Source of the DNA: Rodentolepis nana
Lineage: Eukaryota > Platyhelminthes > Cestoda > Cyclophyllidea > Hymenolepididae
Direction: 5' to 3'
Length of the DNA stretch: 16,220 nucleotides
NCBI GenBank assembly: GCA_900617975.1
Contig: UZAE01012292.1
Span: 1-16,220 of the forward strand
The notes beneath the pieces are model-generated. The model ran no database searches. It worked only from the letters and a program-made list of their open reading frames with translations, and was not told where the DNA came from. This document shows positions 9,001 to 15,582 of the stretch, piece by piece (positions within the stretch are counted from its first letter, which is position 1; every line of letters starts with the position of its first letter). Made by a program: the position numbers and the translations under genes.

Positions 9001-10199
9001 TTAAAATTAGTACTTGAGAATGTAGTCTAAATCCATTAACTTTAAGCTTGGATTTATGATTTACTAGCCAATCTCAATGCACCCGTTTTTTGTGCTTGCA
9101 ACAAATCTAATTTTTAGTTGGTATGTTAAGGAGTTAAGTACGAATCTTGAATGGCCAGTTACTTAAAACACTACTCCAATGCTTTCAATTAAGATAGGCA
9201 TGGCCAATGGATACTGAGTTCTTAGCTTAGATAGGTGCATTTCTTGAAGGCGCACTTGTGATAAATTTACCCCCCATTCAGATTCCTTTTGACCAGGATT
9301 CTCTTAAACAATTTGCCAACCAAATTACTGCCTTTACATCAATGAAAACGGATCTTTGAGATTTGACTTGTCAAAGGTTCACATTAACTTCTGTGGTATC
9401 AATGCATGTCAACTATGAGTTTCGTTAGCCAATACTACAGCTCAACGAGTAGACATTTATGAATTGAAATTTGGCATAAAGATAAGTTAGATGAGCCGAT
9501 CTGGAACAAGTCATGTATTAGTCCGCCTGAACAAAAATATTGGTTTTGAATTAAGTGTGCAATGCTTTCAACATATTGATTGCTAAAGTCAAATGGAAAC
9601 AAATAAATGTGTGTGTGTGTGTACATGTGTATACGCAACACCTTCCGCGTCCATCTCTTCGTTGCTCTAAAACCTTAAAAAAGAACAGCGATTGTTGTGC
9701 GTCTGGTTGTACTTTGTCTCTGAGAGTGTCCTTGCGGTGTAAGTTAGTTTTGAGTGCAAGGAAATACAGGCTTATACATTTATCTAATTTATCTATGCGC
9801 TCCCAATTGCAAACTAGAAAAAAATGAAGGACTAAAATTTTACCTTTAAGATGGAAATAGTAATTGCATCTGTGCCTTCAGATGAAATTATGCTTAATCA
9901 TATGTTTGATACCAAATCAAATTTTGTGGCTAAAATCAGTCGATCTGCGTGGCACTTAGCTAATTTTGATGACAAAAAATTTACGTATAGTGCGTAAGAT
10001 TGATTTTGTTAGTAAAGTTCGTGCTTCATATTATTTTCATTATTTGTCTTTTTTTAATTCATTTTCAGAGGATCACAAAACAAACTCTCCAAAAACACTG
10101 ACTCACTCTGATCTCGCTATTATAATACTTGGAACGATCATAATGTCCATAGTACTTATGATCATACTTATCGGATATACAATATATAAGTACGTTTAG
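1..10199 (+). CDS. Multi-exon gene for a single-pass, Ser/Thr-rich, cysteine-free surface protein (3' part; 18 exons assembled)
   Basis: Seen: 18 exons (1-75, 1089-1163, 1322-1396, 1469-1504, 2820-2897, 3323-3385, 4509-4556, 4625-4705, 4841-4894, 4978-5022, 5583-5732, 6747-6797, 6883-6957, 7267-7329, 7633-7782, 7890-7970, 8714-8791, 10069-10199). They join without a stop into about 450 codons. Every internal exon is a multiple of 3, and all 17 introns fall after the first base of a codon (phase 1). The predicted ectodomain has no cysteine, is rich in Ser, Thr, Asn, Glu and Asp, and carries about ten N-X-S/T sequons. It ends in one hydrophobic span and a stop. The 5' end, with any signal peptide, lies outside the window. 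Inference: a type I, glycosylated, mucin-like or stalk-like cell-surface protein. I do not recognise the family and assign no function. Additional micro-exons may exist in the large introns. Confidence is high that a gene is here, moderate on the exact exon set. Confidence 0.82.
323..645 (-). mobile_element. SINE-like element, copy 1 (intronic)
   Basis: First of four related copies. It is flanked by direct repeats at 308-322 and 646-660 (15 bp, 13 matching), interpreted as a target-site duplication. On the minus strand it starts with a G run and GATAGACTTACCTCC and ends with an AAATAAAT-type tail. Long duplications plus an A-rich tail point to LINE-driven retrotransposition. I find no clear tRNA A/B box pair, so the parent RNA is unknown. 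It lies in the intron between exons 1 and 2. Confidence 0.8.
1089..1163 (+). CDS. Exon 2 (75 nt, phase 1-1)
   Basis: The acceptor is tttttag and the donor is t|gtaagta, close to consensus. The exon encodes about 25 residues rich in Ser, with an N-L-S glycosylation sequon. Confidence 0.75.
1322..1396 (+). CDS. Exon 3 (75 nt, phase 1-1)
   Basis: The acceptor is ctattgcag and the donor is g|gtaacg. The exon has exactly the length of exon 2. It encodes N-E-S and N-A-T sequons and a GWDKN turn. Confidence 0.75.
1469..1504 (+). CDS. Exon 4 (36 nt, phase 1-1, GC donor)
   Basis: The acceptor is aaatttag and the exon encodes the acidic peptide DTEGTNEEALHA. There is no phase-1 GT before the in-frame stop. 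The sequence ag|gcaag fits the rare GC-AG donor consensus and restores phase 1. Confidence 0.6.
1505..2819 (+). other. Long AT-rich intron (1315 nt)
   Basis: I see no confident gene here. It contains two weak candidate exons in the right phase (1653-1670 and 2548-2613) and a perfect AT-rich hairpin at 2328-2347 (8-bp stem, 4-nt loop), followed by a 12-bp palindrome at 2357-2368. Confidence 0.5.
2820..2897 (+). CDS. Exon 5 (78 nt, phase 1-1)
   Basis: The acceptor is caaatttag and the donor is c|gtaagt, a near-perfect 5' splice site. The encoded segment includes GSDPKVKELAVTENPLIKSW. It is polar and acidic/basic mixed, with no cysteine. Confidence 0.77.
2898..3322 (+). other. Intron (425 nt)
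   Basis: AT-rich intron. One 18-nt micro-exon candidate (3101-3118) keeps phase 1, but its donor gttagc is weak. I see nothing else. Confidence 0.45.
3323..3385 (+). CDS. Exon 6 (63 nt, phase 1-1)
   Basis: The acceptor is gtgaatacag and the donor is a|gtgaga. It encodes a more hydrophobic stretch (HDIFIKVTTFLPLLPSKELT), still too short and interrupted for a membrane span. Confidence 0.7.
3386..4508 (+). other. Long AT-rich intron (1123 nt) with nested inverted repeats
   Basis: No exon in the correct phase is convincing here. The right half contains two nested perfect inverted repeats, 4104-4114/4407-4417 (11 bp) and 4260-4271/4384-4395 (12 bp). They may be the remains of a foldback element. 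Confidence 0.4.
4104..4417. repeat. Nested inverted repeats in an intron
   Basis: aattgagttta (4104-4114) pairs with taaactcaatt (4407-4417). gattacattttc (4260-4271) pairs with gaaaatgtaatc (4384-4395). Both are perfect and nested, but the unpaired distances on the two sides differ. This may be a decayed foldback/MITE or chance in AT-rich DNA. Confidence 0.4.
4509..4556 (+). CDS. Exon 7 (48 nt, phase 1-1)
   Basis: The acceptor is tactaatag and the donor is g|gtagat. It encodes the Thr-rich basic segment SAHVVTRTEDTTKNK. Confidence 0.7.
4625..4705 (+). CDS. Exon 8 (81 nt, phase 1-1)
   Basis: The acceptor is preceded by a long T run (tttttttttgccag). The donor is g|gtaacg. It encodes an N-T-T sequon followed by a Glu/Lys-rich segment. 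The intron before it is only 68 nt. Confidence 0.8.
4841..4894 (+). CDS. Exon 9 (54 nt, phase 1-1)
   Basis: The acceptor is ttaatcttcag and the donor is g|gtaatt. It encodes GYMDSSNTHDENRPSNDP, a hydrophilic, probably disordered segment. Confidence 0.77.
4978..5022 (+). CDS. Exon 10 (45 nt as drawn; 3' end uncertain)
   Basis: The acceptor aaaatttcag is good. Four phase-1 GT donors are possible: after 4995 (gtacac), 5022 (gtgaca), 5037 (gtggga) and 5043 (gtacac). I chose 5022 because its first four donor bases fit best and it keeps the protein cysteine-free. None is strong. Confidence 0.5.
5142..5446 (-). mobile_element. SINE-like element, copy 2 (intronic)
   Basis: Flanked by direct repeats 5126-5141 and 5447-5462 (16 bp, 15 matching). 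It lacks about 16-20 bp present in copies 1 and 3 near its tail end. It contains a run of nine G on the + strand near 5230. It lies between exons 10 and 11. Confidence 0.82.
5583..5732 (+). CDS. Exon 11 (150 nt, phase 1-1)
   Basis: The acceptor is ttttatttgaag and the donor is g|gtatgt. Fifty residues are rich in Ala, Thr and Ser, including EATTTEIPISLATP. Using the AG ten bases further in (cataggc) would run into a stop, which supports this acceptor. The length is exactly twice that of exons 2, 3 and 13. Confidence 0.85.
5733..6746 (+). other. Intron (1014 nt)
   Basis: AT-rich with no confident exon. Two stretches after AG (5913 onward and about 6054-6116) are open for 20-25 codons, but they lack a good phase-1 donor. 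Confidence 0.45.
6747..6797 (+). CDS. Exon 12 (51 nt, phase 1-1)
   Basis: The acceptor is aactctacag and the donor is g|gtaaac. It encodes the Thr-rich segment ETMKIIPTTMETSTQNT, typical of O-glycosylated stalks. Confidence 0.78.
6883..6957 (+). CDS. Exon 13 (75 nt, phase 1-1)
   Basis: The acceptor is acaatttcag and the donor is g|gtaaaa. It encodes an N-T-S sequon and a basic/aromatic end (RNTYKYYLDK). Confidence 0.8.
7267..7329 (+). CDS. Exon 14 (63 nt, phase 1-1)
   Basis: The acceptor is ttcaatttag and the donor is g|gtaatg. It encodes an N-V-T sequon within an Asn/Glu-rich segment. Confidence 0.78.
7633..7782 (+). CDS. Exon 15 (150 nt, phase 1-1)
   Basis: The acceptor is tttttatttag and the donor is a|gtaagc. 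Fifty residues are strongly acidic and Thr-rich, with N-E-S and N-E-T sequons and a clear coding character. Shifting to the next AG (tttagag) gives an immediate stop, so the phase is well fixed. Confidence 0.9.
7890..7970 (+). CDS. Exon 16 (81 nt, phase 1-1)
   Basis: The acceptor is preceded by a T-rich tract (ccttttttttgcattcaag). The donor is g|gtaaga, a near-consensus site. It encodes a Lys/Glu-rich segment ending in an N-E-T sequon. Confidence 0.85.
7971..8713 (+). other. Intron (743 nt) with a GC-richer patch
   Basis: Most is AT-rich and empty. About 8100-8350 is purine- and GC-richer than the other introns and may be a decayed insertion. I cannot identify it in either strand. Confidence 0.4.
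8714..8791 (+). CDS. Exon 17 (78 nt, phase 1-1)
   Basis: The acceptor is catccaattttag and the donor is g|gtgaca. It encodes EMLILSPLITDSVLTANSSE and onward, with an N-S-S sequon. The alternative AG two bases later gives a stop. Confidence 0.8.
8792..10068 (+). other. Long intron (1277 nt) before the membrane exon
   Basis: Contains a (TG)n microsatellite at 9608-9622 and one candidate exon in the correct phase (9882-9989). I see nothing else. Confidence 0.45.
9608..9622. repeat. Short (TG)n microsatellite
   Basis: Seven and a half uninterrupted TG units are followed by an imperfect continuation (acatgtgtata). It lies in the last intron. Confidence 0.9.
10069..10199 (+). CDS. Exon 18, terminal exon with transmembrane segment and stop
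   Basis: The acceptor has an excellent pyrimidine tract (gtctttttttaattcattttcag). Phase 1 continues into a short polar linker (EDHKTNSPKTLTHSD), then about 25 hydrophobic residues from LAIII to the Gly-Tyr pair and TIY, then Lys-Tyr-Val and a TAG stop. This is a classic single membrane span with a tail of only a few residues. A GT at 10193 (tataa|gtacgt) could in principle serve as a donor and replace the last residues. Confidence 0.87.
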
Positions 10200-10249
10200 A
10201 AATGCATACATTGGTTAATGAGGAAGTGCGCTAATTCAATTACTTGGGT

Positions 10250-10255
10250 AATAAA
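10250..10255 (+). terminator. AATAAA polyadenylation signal of the surface-protein gene
   Basis: A canonical AATAAA lies about 50 nt after the stop codon of the terminal exon, a normal distance for a short 3' UTR. Confidence 0.6.
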
Positions 10256-11192
10256 TCAGATATTTTATAAGTACCACTGCAAACTTATAAACTTTGAAGC
10301 TTTCGATTAAAAGATGTACGTCAAATTGATTTGACTTATTTAGATATCGACTTTACCCGCATATTTTCTGTTTATTGTTTAGGGGTGTTTTCTGTCTAAT
10401 ATCTCGATCAATGATCTGGTCCCCCTAGCGATTAGTTTGCTAGCAATCATAATTTCTAGATTTATATTAAAGTGTTGACTTAGATGCACTCTTTTCCAAC
10501 AATACCTCGGAGAAAAATTGAAAATGTCTCTCCCTTTTAAATCAAATATTGAAACCTGGCAAATAGGGCTATTTTTCGTGCACAATTACCACAAGTTTTT
10601 TTTCTATTTTTAACTTTAGAAAAAGAGCCTTTGTTTCAAGTCGAACGAACGAACCTGCGGTTCCGTGAAAAAAACTGTTAGAAATTTGCATGTTTTGTCT
10701 CTGTTCTATTTAGAAAACTTTGTACCGGACATTTTTTGCAACATATTTACAAATCTAATCCCCTCCACACTCTGTATCATAATTCATTGACGCTGATTTA
10801 AAAGCGCGCAACTGTATCGAAGTGTTAATAAGCACATTAGTTATTTATTAAAAATGAAGGATAGTTTAATTAAAATAAAAGTCTAAATTATACTAGATGA
10901 GCTTTTATTTGTTTACCTGAAGCTTATTAAAGGTGGATCCAAATGCTTCATCTGTTGAAAAGCACTAAGCGTATTAACATATCAAGGCGTGGATTACTAC
11001 AGTTCATTATTAAAAGGTCAATTAAATAGAACGATTACGTGTTGGAAAACTGCTGTTGCGAAGAGGGAGCAGAAAGAGCCGACTATAGTCATCATGGATT
11101 GCAAAGTAGATGGCAAATCTAATTGTTGAAATTGACTGGCGGAGGCTGGAATGTTGAGATTTCTCGTCAGATGATAGCAGCCCGCGCATGGG

Positions 11193-11199
11193 TATATAA
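11193..11199 (+). promoter_or_regulatory. Candidate TATA box
   Basis: tatataa sits in a locally GC-richer context (cccgcgcatgggtatataat). It is 253 nt upstream of a possible initiator codon at 11452. No strong initiator is seen at the usual distance, so this is only a weak candidate. Confidence 0.2.
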
Positions 11200-11451
11200 T
11201 GAAATCAATTTATCAGAGATATTAATAATTAAATGATATATTGAGGTCTGAAGGTGTGGAATTAGGAAACTAAAAAGATTTACGATCTGGCATCGTCTCG
11301 TCTATCGCAATAGTGGTGAATTAGCCTAACGCTGTGCATCTTCCCTAGTGGGGCATTTTGACATCCCAGTTGAGTTTTAGAAAATTCCATTCCAACGACG
11401 AACTATTCATAGGCCCAACGGCTTGGCCAGCACTCATCATTCGCAACAAAC

Positions 11452-11469
11452 ATGAAATCTAAGCAGAAA
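11452..11469 (+). CDS. Possible first coding exon (MKSKQK) ending at a consensus donor
   Basis: An ATG in a favourable context (caaacATGa) opens six codons that end exactly at aaa|gtaagt, a perfect 5' splice site. No continuing exon could be identified before the SINE or after it, so this may be chance. Confidence 0.22.
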
Positions 11470-11714
11470 GTAAGTAGCTAACGGTGTTTATTGATATTCA
11501 ACCTTAGAATAAATTGATTAACAAAATATTTCTAAATATATGTAGAATATTGCCTAGTAGTGCTACGGAAAGCATCCTCCTTAAAAACTAGCTGCTTGTT
11601 AAGGGAAATTCTATCAACACTCATTAACCTACATTTGCACAAACTTAATATTAGGCTTAATTCATAAGGAATGAATAATGATGTCATCTAAGGCAAGAAA
11701 ATCAATTAAATCAT

Positions 11715-12033
11715 TTAGTTATTTCAAATGGCAGACGTTTTGATAGTTATCATTGGCCCTTTAGCTGACTTCGGGCTTCACAGAGGGGGAAACATCAAAA
11801 TGGGAAAAAGTCGAGAGGGAGAACAGAAGAGGGATTCACAGATGTAAAAGGGACAGACAGACACGAGGGCAAAGAAAGGTAAGGTGAATGCTGTGAAAGT
11901 GGTCGAATATGACATACAAAGAGGTCATGGTAGCTAGAAATCAGAAGTCAACTGCCGGTTTATAGACATTTTTGCCGTATGAGTATACGTTGCCCGGGGC
12001 GTAAAAAGTGGAGGTAAGTCTATCACACACCCC
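11715..12033 (-). mobile_element. SINE-like element, copy 3 (intergenic)
   Basis: Flanked by direct repeats 11702-11714 and 12034-12046 (13 bp, 12 matching). Same orientation and ends as copies 1 and 2. The stem near its 5' end (minus strand) has one mismatch. Confidence 0.8.
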
Positions 12034-12046
12034 TCAGTTAAATCAT

Positions 12047-13174
12047 AATATACAGGACTAATATTCCTAAGATTAACTAATTGTGATGCGATTTGTCAAG
12101 TTATTTCAATTTCTTTGCTTGAGTACTGATATTGCAGCCTTATTTTTGCCCTAATGACAACAAGTCATGAGTATGTTTTAAACTTAAAGCTTCATCGTCG
12201 AAATGTGTTCTAGAGGCGATCTTATGAAAAAATGTTTGAGAAAATTAAGTATTTGAAAAAGTTGTGCCAATTACGAAAAATTTTTCCATTCCAATTAGTC
12301 CGTTTCAATCTTAAAACATATTCATTTTTTTTAACTAAAAGATTGAAAGGTTTCGAATTTTATTATATTAAGGAAGAAATTATGTTACGCATCGCACATC
12401 ACTAGGACTAATGCTACCTGCAATTTTGACTTGAAATACACTAACGTAGTCGTGAAAGCAACATACTTCACTTTTAAATCGCGTATCAATGCTATCTGAT
12501 AGCCAATGAAATGTTGTTCAGGCAACGCCAATTCCTTTGGTGCATGTCTTCTGAATTGGCATTTTTAAAATAAAAGCTGACCTAGAAGGAAAAATTAAAA
12601 AAAACTGAAAAAACTGAAATACTTTAAACGAAGTCAGATGGCAAAATGTATATTATATAAATTAGGGGAGCTATTTGAACATAAATGGAACTTAAAAATA
12701 TGAATAAAGGCAAGTTTGATAGACTAAATAATTTGTTTTACTTAATATAAATAAGTAGCATTTATTTTGTGACTACATTTTCTAAATTGAGGAATCACGA
12801 AGAAATAAATTAATCAAAACAAATATTTAAATAAAATCTGATTTTTGCTTGGTCATTGTTTTTTGATGAACATAGATTATTATTATATCATTAGTTAGAC
12901 CAAACTTACTGGTGAAGAAAATGAAACTATTAAGGAAGTCGCCTACCCATATTAATTATTGAAAAAATTTGCTCAGTCAATATATTGGAATACTTCGGGT
13001 TATATTCATCCTGTGGTATCAACGAAACCAGTATTCTCATAATGAATAGTTAAAGAGAAAAGGAGGTAAACTGAAGTAAATTTATTTTGTTCATAAATTA
13101 TAGCATCACTTACCAAAAGCATTAACATTCATGAGTATTTAAGAACCAAATGTATCGAACATTAATTGTGATGC
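12047..13174. other. AT-rich intergenic stretch
   Basis: I see no gene, RNA gene or repeat that I can support here in either strand. Only homopolymer-rich low-complexity tracts are visible. Confidence 0.5.
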
Positions 13175-13214
13175 GCGTCCATGGTACAGTGGTCGCTGTC
13201 CTTAGACCACTTTT
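13175..13214 (+). ncRNA. Truncated tRNA-like 5' half (tRNA pseudogene or SINE head)
   Basis: The stretch contains TGGTACAGTGG, which fits the internal A-box/D-arm of a eukaryotic tRNA, preceded by gcgtcca like an acceptor-stem 5' strand. The anticodon and T arms and a B box do not follow, and the sequence turns AT-rich and ends in an A run near 13259. It cannot be a functional tRNA as it stands. Confidence 0.35.
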
Positions 13215-13340
13215 AAAATTACAAAATTGATGCTATTTGAATAATTATTGTATTATTGAAAAAAAATGAATGTGCTAATCCCTCCTGCATTAGCGCGCAA
13301 TAATTTCGCGTTTCTGTATAATGCAGTTGCCATGGGAAGA

Positions 13341-13428
13341 ATGAATTGGTATTGTCGATTCAAACACATTGTATTATTAATATTTATATTTTTTGTAAAA
13401 GTTTTAGTTGCTTCTAATTATGGAGTAA
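13341..13428 (+). CDS. Possible signal-peptide first exon ending in phase 1
   Basis: An ATG opens MNWYCRFK, then a hydrophobic core (HIVLLIFIFFVKVLVA), then a plausible cleavage site before SNYG. This is a textbook signal-peptide layout. Two overlapping donors follow: gga|gtaagt at 13425 (phase 0) and gtaa|gtaagg at 13429 (phase 1). The second gives the same phase used throughout the surface-protein gene, so this might start a related gene. No following exon could be placed. The ORF also continues unspliced to 13571, so it may be chance. Confidence 0.33.
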
Positions 13429-13540
13429 GTAAGGCACTTAGTAATAAAACCAATGGTAAATCAAAGATCTTTGTAGCGGATTGCTACGCTAGTAAAGCCT
13501 GTCTAACTCAGAAATCTCTATGGCAGATCCTCCTGCATCT

Positions 13541-13581
13541 AGCTAGACTCCCGGAACTAGCTAAGCTATAGCCAAGCTATA
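13541..13581. repeat. Small hairpin plus direct repeat
   Basis: tagctag (13540-13546) pairs with ctagcta (13557-13563) around a 10-nt loop. aagctata then occurs twice (13563-13570 and 13574-13581). Nearby at 13743-13756 gcgtgc/gcacgc forms another short palindrome. Function unknown. Confidence 0.4.
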
Positions 13582-13906
13582 AAGGAAACAGACATGTAGC
13601 ACGGAGCACTTTTATTCAGTACGTATATTGCGGAAAAAGTGTACACGCAGGGATCTTAATCATAATCAGGATGGCGGATTAGGTTAAACAAACAGAGGTT
13701 AATTATTGATCACTCTTTGTGCGGTCGCACCTCCCAATCCTGGCGTGCAGGCACGCGATGACGTGTCCCACATCTTAAAGATAATTTGAAAAATGTCTTT
13801 ATTCAATACTTATTAATGTTTTATCAGCACCTAGACATGTATCATTTCACAAGATTGCTCAGCTGGGCACTAGTCAAACAAAATTTAATTAAGAAACTCG
13901 AATATT

Positions 13907-14221
13907 TTATTTATAATTTGATAGTTATCATTAGTCCTTTAGCTGACTTCGGGCTTTCCAGAGGGGGAGGGGGAGGAGGAACATCAAAGGGAGAAGAATT
14001 CGGGAGGGTGAATAGAAGAGTGATTCGCAGAGGTTAAAGAGACAGACAGACACAAAGGCAGATAAAAGGTAAGATTAGTACTGTGGAAGTGATCGAATAT
14101 GACATGAGTGGGGTAACGGTAATTTAAAGCCAGAAGTCAACTGCCGGTTAATAGACTTTTTGTCGCATGATTATACGTTGCCCGGGGTGCATTACGAGGA
14201 GGTAAGTCTATCCCACACCCC
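13907..14221 (-). mobile_element. SINE-like element, copy 4 (intergenic)
   Basis: Flanked by a perfect 15-bp direct repeat, agaaactcgaatatt, at 13892-13906 and 14222-14236, the best target-site duplication of the four. Its tail end is shorter: the segment after GATAACTATC on the minus strand goes directly into attataaataa. Confidence 0.87.
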
Positions 14222-14248
14222 AGAAACTCGAATATTGGGAAATCTTAA

Positions 14249-14560
14249 TTAAAAGGAAAGATTTTCAACATCTTGTAATACGCCCTTCAAAATTGCATTC
14301 GTAATATCGTCCTTCTTGGCAATAAAGTGGGTAAGACTGATGCGAAACATCGTTCTTCGTTCATAATTGACTTTGACAACAATTGATTCATTTTTAATAT
14401 GAATTTTAGGCAAAATGCGTAACTTCATTCCTATAACAATGCTGCTAGGACAATTAGATTTTATATTCCTACGATTTTCAAGGAGAATGAAATGGAAGTT
14501 ATCAATAAGCTGCAAATTTCTTTCCGCAATTATTTTGCATATTTCTCCATGGTAACTATT
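14249..14560 (-). CDS. Unrecognised protein-like reading frame, possibly a terminal exon
   Basis: On the minus strand a frame stays open for about 103 codons up to a TAA at 14249-14251, unusually long for DNA this AT-rich. It reads as an ordinary mixed protein: ICKIIAERNLQLIDNF early, IGMKLRILPKIHIKNES in the middle, KKDDITNAILKGVLQDVEN at the end. It has no good ATG. Two AG acceptors could start it: before 14555 (phase 2) and ttgcag before 14509 (phase 0). The stop lies just 12 nt outside the target duplication of SINE copy 4. It could be the last exon of a minus-strand gene or a decayed gene. I cannot identify the family. Confidence 0.4.
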   Translation of the reverse strand, partial: NSYHGEICKIIAERNLQLIDNFHFILLENRRNIKSNCPSSIVIGMKLRILPKIHIKNESIVVKVNYERRTMFRISLTHFIAKKDDITNAILKGVLQDVENLSF

Positions 14561-15582
14561 TTATTTACTTAGCACGCACATCCCTTAAAAATTTACTTTC
14601 TCCTTCAGCTAATTAATTAGTTCTAATTAGACAAATGCATGCGAAAAGATCATCAGGAATTAGAAAAAAAGACGATGAAATAGCGTAATAAGAACCTATG
14701 CATACTATTTGCAGACTATTAAAAGCTGTTCCTACTGCATTTTATTTAAGTCACAGTAAAATAAGAAAAAAAAATACCGGTAAGATTTGAACACATGTTT
14801 TATTGTAGGGGAAAGACTTCATTTGAGAGTATTTCTAATGACCAATCATAACTGATTGATAGGACATCATGGTCATTTCGCGGAAAAATTCCCCCCCCCC
14901 TCCGAACTTTAGAGGCGAATTCATTTGAGAGGAAGTGATCAATTTGTCAGTATGGATACCCCTACCTTCAAAGAGCATAAGATGAAGGCTGTGTATACAA
15001 CATATTATTGGTTTGTGTATGATCAAGTGCTTTCCTATTAGTTTGCGTGGAGACTAGTAATTCCTCAAGAGCAAAATGACTTCCTACAGTTTGATACATT
15101 TCGAATTTACTCAAAATGGGAACATGCCGTAAAAACTGTGGATAATACAATTATCTCTTAAACAAACAAGCCAATCACCCCCAAGATATCAGGTTTATAT
15201 GCTGCCAAGTGCCCAAATACTCCTTTGATAGTAAACATTAAAAACTTCTGATTCGTTGTAACCAAAGCGATCAATAGATGATATCTCCCGTTTTTTTTGT
15301 TATTATTTTTTATTATTTATCAGGCTTTACTAGTGTAACAATGCGCTGCACCTTTTCAAAATGGCATATTTTATTTCCATTTCTGCCGTAAATCTTTTAA
15401 CTTGAGATTTATCATCTCGGGTTTAAATGCATTCATCTCAGCAAGGAGCCAATTGATTGAGTGATAAAAAATGGAGAGCAATTCTGCTTATAAGTTAGAA
15501 TTATTTTCGCTCAAAGGAGATAGCAATTAACATTTGACGTGTAAAGTCTTTAAATAAACTTTTTCTATGGGGGGGTAGATAT
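14561..15582. other. Intergenic stretch with homopolymer runs
   Basis: I see no confident gene. A run of ten C lies at 14891-14900 and a run of seven G at 15569-15575. A minus-strand frame at 14968-15135 is open for 55 codons after a CAG, but it is too short to call. Confidence 0.45.

Larger units (their letters stand above)
10256..11701. other. Intergenic region downstream of the surface-protein gene
   Basis: Mostly AT-rich. Reading frames here are short and unconvincing. A GC-richer zone from about 11040 to 11460 holds the promoter/first-exon candidate listed separately. Confidence 0.5.

Noticed and set aside
10379..10585. Minus-strand 68-codon frame
   Set aside because: No recognisable domain, no splice context, no start context; within chance expectation for a window this size.
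14968..15135. Minus-strand frame after a CAG (FLRHVPILSKFEMY...)
   Set aside because: It looks mildly protein-like and begins at a possible acceptor, but it is only 55 codons, ends in a stop and has no partner exon or homologue I know.
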